From: Sciurus carolinensis | Taxonomy: Eukaryota > Chordata > Mammalia > Rodentia > Sciuridae | DNA length: 64,000 nt | Assembly (NCBI RefSeq): GCF_902686445.1 | Contig: NC_062219.1 | Location: 104,657,160-104,721,159, forward strand | Direction: 5' to 3' | Shown here: positions 57,908-64,000 of the stretch, one piece after another | Layout: every line of letters starts with the position of its first letter | Numbering within the stretch: the stretch's first letter is position 1 | Made by a program: the position numbers and the translations under genes | The notes under the pieces: model-generated | Seen by the model: only the letters and a program-made list of their open reading frames with translations | What the model was told of the DNA's origin: nothing | Databases searched by the model: none

Positions 57908-58322
57908 TGTTATGGTTTGGATATGAAGTATGTCCCAAAAGCTCTTGTTAATACAGGAATATGCAGAGGTGAAGTTAATGAATTGTGAGCTGTAACCTAA
58001 TCAAGTCCATCTAGTTTGAATGGACTCACTGGTGGTAAATTTAGGCAGGTGGGTATGGTTGGAGAAGGTGGATCAATGTGCCCTAGAATGGTGTATCTTC
58101 CCTGTGGCCCCTGTTCAGTTCCTTTGCTTTCTTGCTGCCATGAGAAGAATGGTGTCCTGCCACCGGGCATGTCCCCCATGATGTGCTTCCTCACCTTGGG
58201 TGCATAACAATGAAGTTGGTTGTCTGAGTATGGAAACTTCTGATACTTTGAGCCCCAATAAACTTGTCCTTCTCTAAGTTTTCTTGTCAGGTATTTCGGT
58301 CACAATGATGCAAGAACTGATG
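57908..58322 (+). mobile_element. MaLR-type LTR, near full length
   Basis: Starts tgttatggtttggatatgaa. Interior words are tggactcactggtggtaaat, ctttcttgctgccatgagaa and gagccccaataaacttgtcc (polyadenylation signal). It ends gtatttcggtcacaatgatg. Frames on both strands (63-67 codons) lie within it. Confidence 0.82.
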
Positions 58323-61194
58323 AAAAGAGTACTTAAATATTGGAGTTACCATTCTGCCAAATACATTTCTTTTTTGTCAATTGGCTTCCTATGCATTCTA
58401 CTGATTAGAGACAAAGCACAGGAGTCCAGAAAGTTGGAATATGAAAATAAAATGTACTTTCTATTCTTTCCCCAACCAGGCACTTAACTTGAGAGAACAC
58501 CAGGCTTTTCTAGTTTCTGTTGCTCTCCCAGAAATGGTCCATCACAATCTCTTTGAATTACTCCACCTTCTGGGTAGAGTTCTGAGAACTAGCTGTGTTG
58601 GGCCCTTTCTCACATCTTCTCAGGTAACAGCAGGTGGACCACCACCTTTGCACAAGTCTGAATCCCAGTCTGTGTGGCCTCTTCTCTGAGTTTATCGTTT
58701 CTACTAGTCTCAGTGTCTCCATTCTATTTCCCCAGCTCTAGGACCACCAGCTGCTTCCAGGGGCTTTTCTATGTGTGTGACCTCAGTGGTATTATTTGAC
58801 TTTTTCAGTCCTCCAACTCTTGTTTAACAATTTCCTATCTTAAAATTTCTCCAATGACATGCCTAGTACTATTTCTATTTTCCTGATGACATATCTCCAT
58901 GAAAAAGTGATCAGTTAAACTTGCCTTCCTTAATTCCCAAATAACTGAGAAAGCATAGAGGGATATGTTCGATCATACAGTACTTGTCAGGATAGCTGTA
59001 CCAATGGACTTCATCTAACATCTGTTCTGATTAATCAGTGTCAAAACTACAAGGGCTATTAAATATTTTGAATATTGACCATATCTATCATATCAGATAA
59101 TGAGAGGACATCTCTACCTCTGGTATTTAGTATTGGCAATATCTGGGATTTAATTTGTGTGTAAATGTTACGGCATACAAAAGCATGCTGTTAGGGTTAA
59201 AAAGTAGCCAAAAACAAAATTACTGGCTTTGAATTATTTAAATCGATACCATATAATGTAGACCAAAGAAGAATCTTACTCAACCAGTCATTATGCTGTC
59301 TGCTTAATGTCAATTTTATTTGAACATAAATATCTCTATCTAAACCAGATATTGATCTTATATTTCTAATTCATCAAATAAGCTTGTTGTATCCATACCC
59401 CAGATAAATAGGCACCTATTTGTGGTGTTGATGAATCTGAAGAGGGGGAAGGAAAGAGTGGTATCAGACACATGGAATTGCGACCTGTGGTTTGAAGTCA
59501 AATCTATCATGATAACCACAGAGACCACACTGTATGGAGGACATCTGGTTGCAGGTCAGGGCTTCCCTAAAATATCCTTTGCCAGATAGGAGCCTGTGGA
59601 AAATTACATTTACCAAATTTGTGGAACCCTACATTTTCCAATAGAAAATCTTTGATAGGCGAGAACTCAGATAGACTTCATTTCTAAATAGGATATGACT
59701 GCTTCTGTCCCACATCAATTCCCAGCACAGTGTCAAACTGACATCTCAGATCTACCTATAGCAAGATGTGTACAGCAATTATGCCAAATATTATTGACTT
59801 GGAGTAGGTAGAAATGGGTTCTAGGAAAGGGAAGTAATATTTGGGAACATCTATTGCTGGAAATGGATAATGTCCTTGTTATGTCTTTCATTCTATGCCA
59901 TACATTTGCTTTAGTGATTGCTATTTCAGGGACTTCTCTCACTTCACCTGCTGTCCATCTAGAAAGTGTCACTTTTTCTTTTTTTTCTCACCATAATCCA
60001 GCTTTTGCCATTCTATTCTCATTTTAATTCCTTTCTTATTGATCCTCTGAAGAATGTCTGGCCCCCATCTTTGTTTTAACACCTATAAAAATGTATGGTT
60101 TTCTTACACATTTGTTTTTCTTTACAAAGTCATGAAGCTTCCAAGGACCTAGCTGATCATCTTTGAATCCCTAGCCTTAGCATAGAGACAAACAAGTGGC
60201 CATTATCTAGCATGTACTACATAAAAGAAAAACTGGTCGGAAGGGTAAATGAACAGATAATTGAAACAGGGGTGTAGTTGGGATTTTTCATTACTCTGAG
60301 GCTCAAACTGGAATGTAGGATTTGCAATAAACCATGCAAGACGGTTGGGTTGAAAATAGTTGAAGTAAAAGAGAAAGGTGAATGCAAATACAGGCAACAA
60401 AGTCTGATGTTAAGTCAATTAAGTACCCTCTTAACTATTATGTAAACAATTATTAGAGAGAAGAAGGAAAGTTATTTTATAGATTCAGAAGACTGACTAA
60501 GGAAAGAATGACCACAAAATTTACCTCTTCGCCTTAAGAAAAGGTTAACACCAAAACTACGTTAGAGAGATAAACATCTATCCTGTTCATCACTATTTCC
60601 AGAGAAGGGACACCATAAATTTTTAGTAAACCATTTACTGTGTTTTCCTAGATTGTTGTCCTGATTTTATTTTCATAAGTGATTCATGTGCACTATCTGT
60701 ATGAAGTAAGAGAAAGATTAAGAAAGAAGAAATTATTCCTTATTACCAGTATTTATTCTGTTATCAGTATTTATAGAACTCTTAGAACTCTGGAGAAAGT
60801 CATTCTTCTTATGACCATTTAGAATGATACTTGTCCTTTTCAGCCTGCAGTGTAAAGTTGCATTTCTGCAACATAATTTGAGACCTAGTCATGGAATTCA
60901 GTTATGGAATTCATTTTTTTCATTAGCTGTTTGAATTTATGTGAAATGGAACAAATTATTAAAGATTTTTTGATTAACTAATTTATTTCATTTCATAAAT
61001 TCTAATTACATATACACTAGGCAATGTCTTAATGTTTCAAATTCACACACGTGTACAAGAAAAGCAGCATCTTGAAGTAGTCACCCAAATATTTTTTTAA
61101 GTATATTGATGGAAGTAGGATAAACAAAATGAGACTAATAACTTATTTCTAGGTGATCAGATACTTCAGTGTCAGAGATTTTCCTAAGAATATT
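58323..61194. other. long unique-looking stretch, unassigned
   Basis: No gene or confident repeat is seen over about 2.9 kb. Short frames (65-82 codons) show no domains. Confidence 0.35.
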
Positions 61195-61880
61195 TAAATT
61201 TTTATTGAAATAGAATTTACACATCATAGAATGTACCACTGTAAAATAAACAGTTCAGTTGATTTTACTATACTCACAGTGTTGTGTGACTATCACTCTA
61301 TCCAGTTTTATACCATTTTATTACCCCCAAAAAGAAACTTCATAGATGGTAGTAGTTACTCTCCATTTCTTATCTCATTAACCTGTGACAACCACTGATC
61401 TATTTTTGTCTCTATAAATATACCTGTTCTGGACATTTTAAATAAATAAAATAATATAATTAGCAGGTTTTGTGTCTGGCATCCTTCATTTAATATAATA
61501 TCATAGCATGTATTAGTATTTAATTTCTTTTTATGGCTGAATAATATTCCATTGTATGGATATATCATATCATATTTCCTAAATCCATTTATCAGCTGAC
61601 AACAATTTATGACACTTCTGCTTTTTGGATATGCTGAATAATCCACTCTGAACATTATTGTATGAGCTTTTGTATAAGCATATGTTTCCAGTTCTTTGGG
61701 TAGGTATCCAGCATAGAAATTATTAGGCTGTATGTTACCTTTATAGTTAACATTTTAGATTTGTTTGCATCATTTTAGATTTGCACCAGAAATATAAGGG
61801 GTTTCAAATTTCTCCACATCTTTGCCAACACTTATTTTACATCTTTTAATTATAATAATCATGGTGGGTATGAAATAGAA
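61195..61880 (-). mobile_element. ancient L1 (L1ME-like) 3' end, reverse
   Basis: tttttattgaaatagaattt, atcatagaatgtaccactgt, ctctatccagttttatacca, ggctgaataatattccattg, gtttccagttctttgggtag and atttctccacatctttgcca run in the order of a reverse L1 3' end and ORF2 C-terminus. The 99-codon minus frame 61356-61655 is a mutated ORF2 remnant. Confidence 0.75.
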
Positions 61881-61939
61881 GCATTTCAAATATTATTCCT
61901 ATGTTTATGTAATAGAATCAGAAGGAAGCAAGTTCATCC

Positions 61940-63985
61940 ATTATTAAATAGTTGTGAACTCTGCATTAATCTCCAATGCACATAGAAAACTCAATTTAAA
62001 AATAGACTATATTCTAGAACAGGAAATCTCAAAGAAAAATTTATGCATTGGATCACATTCACTGATTATAATACAAAATAAAAAAATAAAACATCAAAAG
62101 CACTCACATAACCTAGAGTCTTGGTTCTAAAAATCTGGTAAACAACAACAGCACAACAAAAAGATATCCAAATAATCCATCGATCAAGGACTTCAGAATG
62201 ATTTTTTTAAATCTAGGATTTAATCATTGTGAAACTGGAACATACAGATATATCAAGAAATGTCTGAAGCAGCTGAAACAGTTTTCAAAAGCAATTAAAG
62301 GCTTGAAAAAGTTTCAGTGGGAAACTGGAAACCTTGAAAAACCAAAGCACTAAGTTGTAATTCAAGAAATTCGAAAAGTACAAAACAAACTCAAATACAC
62401 AGAAGAAATTTATAAAAGCCTTTCTCTAAGCTGAAGAAGAGTATCAATTAATATAAAAAATGTAGTACTGCATCCTCCTTACTGAAACATTGAAGGAGTC
62501 CTCATTAAAGTCACGTACAATGTAAGGTGACTACTATCACTAGGCATTGATGAGAAATTGAGGCTTTAAATAATATAACATGTATATATAATGTGTGTAT
62601 TATTTATATTAATGTGGGGGCTATATAGAAAAAAAATAAAATTGGTGTGTTATGTCAGTTTCATGCATTATTTAACTACATAATACACCAAAATTTAACT
62701 ACATAATACACCAAAATTATTAACCCTAAAAAGGAGATTTCAGAGAAATTGTGGAAATTAAGACTAACATAAGAATTTCAAAAACATTATATGGAACAAA
62801 AAAATCCAGATACAGAAAATCCCATGTTTTGTACATTCATATGAAGTCCAAGAGGAAATAAATCAATCTCTTGTGATAGAAATCTAAATAGTAGTTGCCC
62901 CTGGCAATGGAATAATATCAGAAAAAATTTAAATGATATAAAAATGTTGACCACCCACATAAAAAAATTAGGTCCTTACCTCATTCCATACATGAAGACT
63001 TAAATTCAAAACATAACTTTAAGTTGCTTTAAGACTGAATAATTTTTATAACTTTATAAATTTTAAAATTTCTTTATATCTTATCAAAGTCCAAAATGCA
63101 AGATTTGCATATAAAATAATTATTAAATCTGAATAAATCAAGAGTAAAAACATATAGCACAAAATAGCTTGAACTCACTTTGTAAAAGAAAATAAAATGA
63201 TTTTTTTTCAATTTTTAAAACAAAGTAACCATATCCATAATGCAGAAACATTACTACTCATCAGTAAAAAAAAAAAAATGACAAATATTTTAATATAAGT
63301 ATGGGAAAATCTTATGAAAAGGAACATCACAGAAGAGGAACTACAAACAGTCAATAAACACATAAAAGATTCTCAATTTTTAAGAACCAACCAAAATACT
63401 GAGATACCATTTTCATCTAACCAACTGGAAAACTTAAAATTTTGACAGTGTTAAGTGTTAGTGATATAAAATAATTGATATTTTAAACTTCTGCTAACAG
63501 TAGTGAAAATTGGTACAGTTGCTTTGAGGTTAAATTTTTGTAACATCTTAACATTAATATTGCACATTTCCTATGACCTGGCAATTTAATTTATTGGTTT
63601 CCAATTTTGAGAATAACTGGCACATGTATACAAAGAGACAGATATCAGATTTTCATAATATGATTGTAATAGAAAAAGTAAATATAACTTATATATCCAT
63701 CAATAAAGACTAGATTAATAAAATGGGATCTATTTTAAAATAAAATACTATGCAAGGGAAAAAGGAATGAACTGGATCAACATAGGTACCAAAAACATGG
63801 CTGAGCAGCAAAATCAAGCTGAGAACTCTGTATACAGTATGAAGCCATTTGTAGTCGAAAACACACACACATATAATTTAATGTTTTGTCTGGTCAGTGA
63901 AATCAAACCTATGAATAAAAAACTAAAAAAAAAACCAATTCTATCTAAGGTGTGTCATTGCCTCTTGGAATTGTGACAGAGAACT
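61940..63985 (+). mobile_element. ancient L1M-like ORF2 and 3' end, patchy
   Basis: Words in ORF2 order: actatattctagaacaggaa, aaaacatcaaaagcactcac, gaactacaaacagtcaataa, gagataccattttcatctaa, tgacctggcaatttaattta, atatccatcaataaagacta, ctgtatacagtatgaagcca. Heavily decayed, with unassigned gaps (about 62450-63150). It runs nearly to the window edge. The 69-codon frame 63767-63976 is a remnant. Confidence 0.6.
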
Positions 63986-64000
63986 TTAATGCCACAAAAA

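Noticed and set aside
1..64000. a new operon-like or defence system
   Set aside because: The window shows mammalian interspersed repeats throughout and no clustered intact genes on either strand.

Overview
The window is nuclear DNA from a rodent, most likely a squirrel-family (Sciuridae) genome. Three things point there. Several SINEs join a B1/7SL-like left half to a tRNA-Ala/ID-like right half (3340, 27813). One clean ID-type SINE lies at 33558. Young L1 elements share one 3' end across many copies (17361, 37542, 44331, 53621, 54079, 55403). The squirrel assignment comes from recalled repeat structure, not from a database search.

I find no convincing protein-coding gene, exon, structural RNA gene, CRISPR array or bacterial-type operon. 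The open frames are short (60-144 codons), and the recognisable ones are broken L1 ORF2 pieces. The window behaves like an intergenic or deep-intronic, AT-rich, repeat-dense stretch.

Layout: 0-10 kb holds MaLR LTRs, a squirrel SINE, ancient L1, and an MLT1-type LTR split by L1 and Tigger DNA. 10-20 kb holds MER5A-like DNA, another MaLR LTR, L1 fragments, MIR, and an old dispersed repeat split by a twin-primed L1. 20-26 kb is mostly unique and includes a CpG-rich segment with CTCF-like, octamer and homeodomain-type motifs (21.55-21.76 kb). 26-34 kb holds MIR, SINEs, AT/TG tracts, a 240-bp AT minisatellite and L1 tails, one of them carrying an ID insertion. 34-37 kb is mainly unique with TAATTA-type motifs (35.67-36.18 kb). 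37.5-38.3 kb is a second twin-primed L1 whose 3' UTR carries a telomere-like tract. 39-51 kb mixes MIR, L1 and MaLR with unique DNA. 51.3-52.1 kb is a probable degraded LTR-retroelement fragment. 53.6-56 kb is a run of three L1 insertions in the same orientation with clear target-site duplications. 56-64 kb holds hAT-like DNA, a MaLR LTR, a unique stretch and old L1 in opposite orientations.

No new gene system is evident. The best second looks are the possible regulatory segments, three independent L1 inversions (one joining an ORF1-like start to the 3' UTR with several kb missing), the telomere-like L1 tract, and a short poly(A)-tailed insert of unknown origin at about 20 kb.
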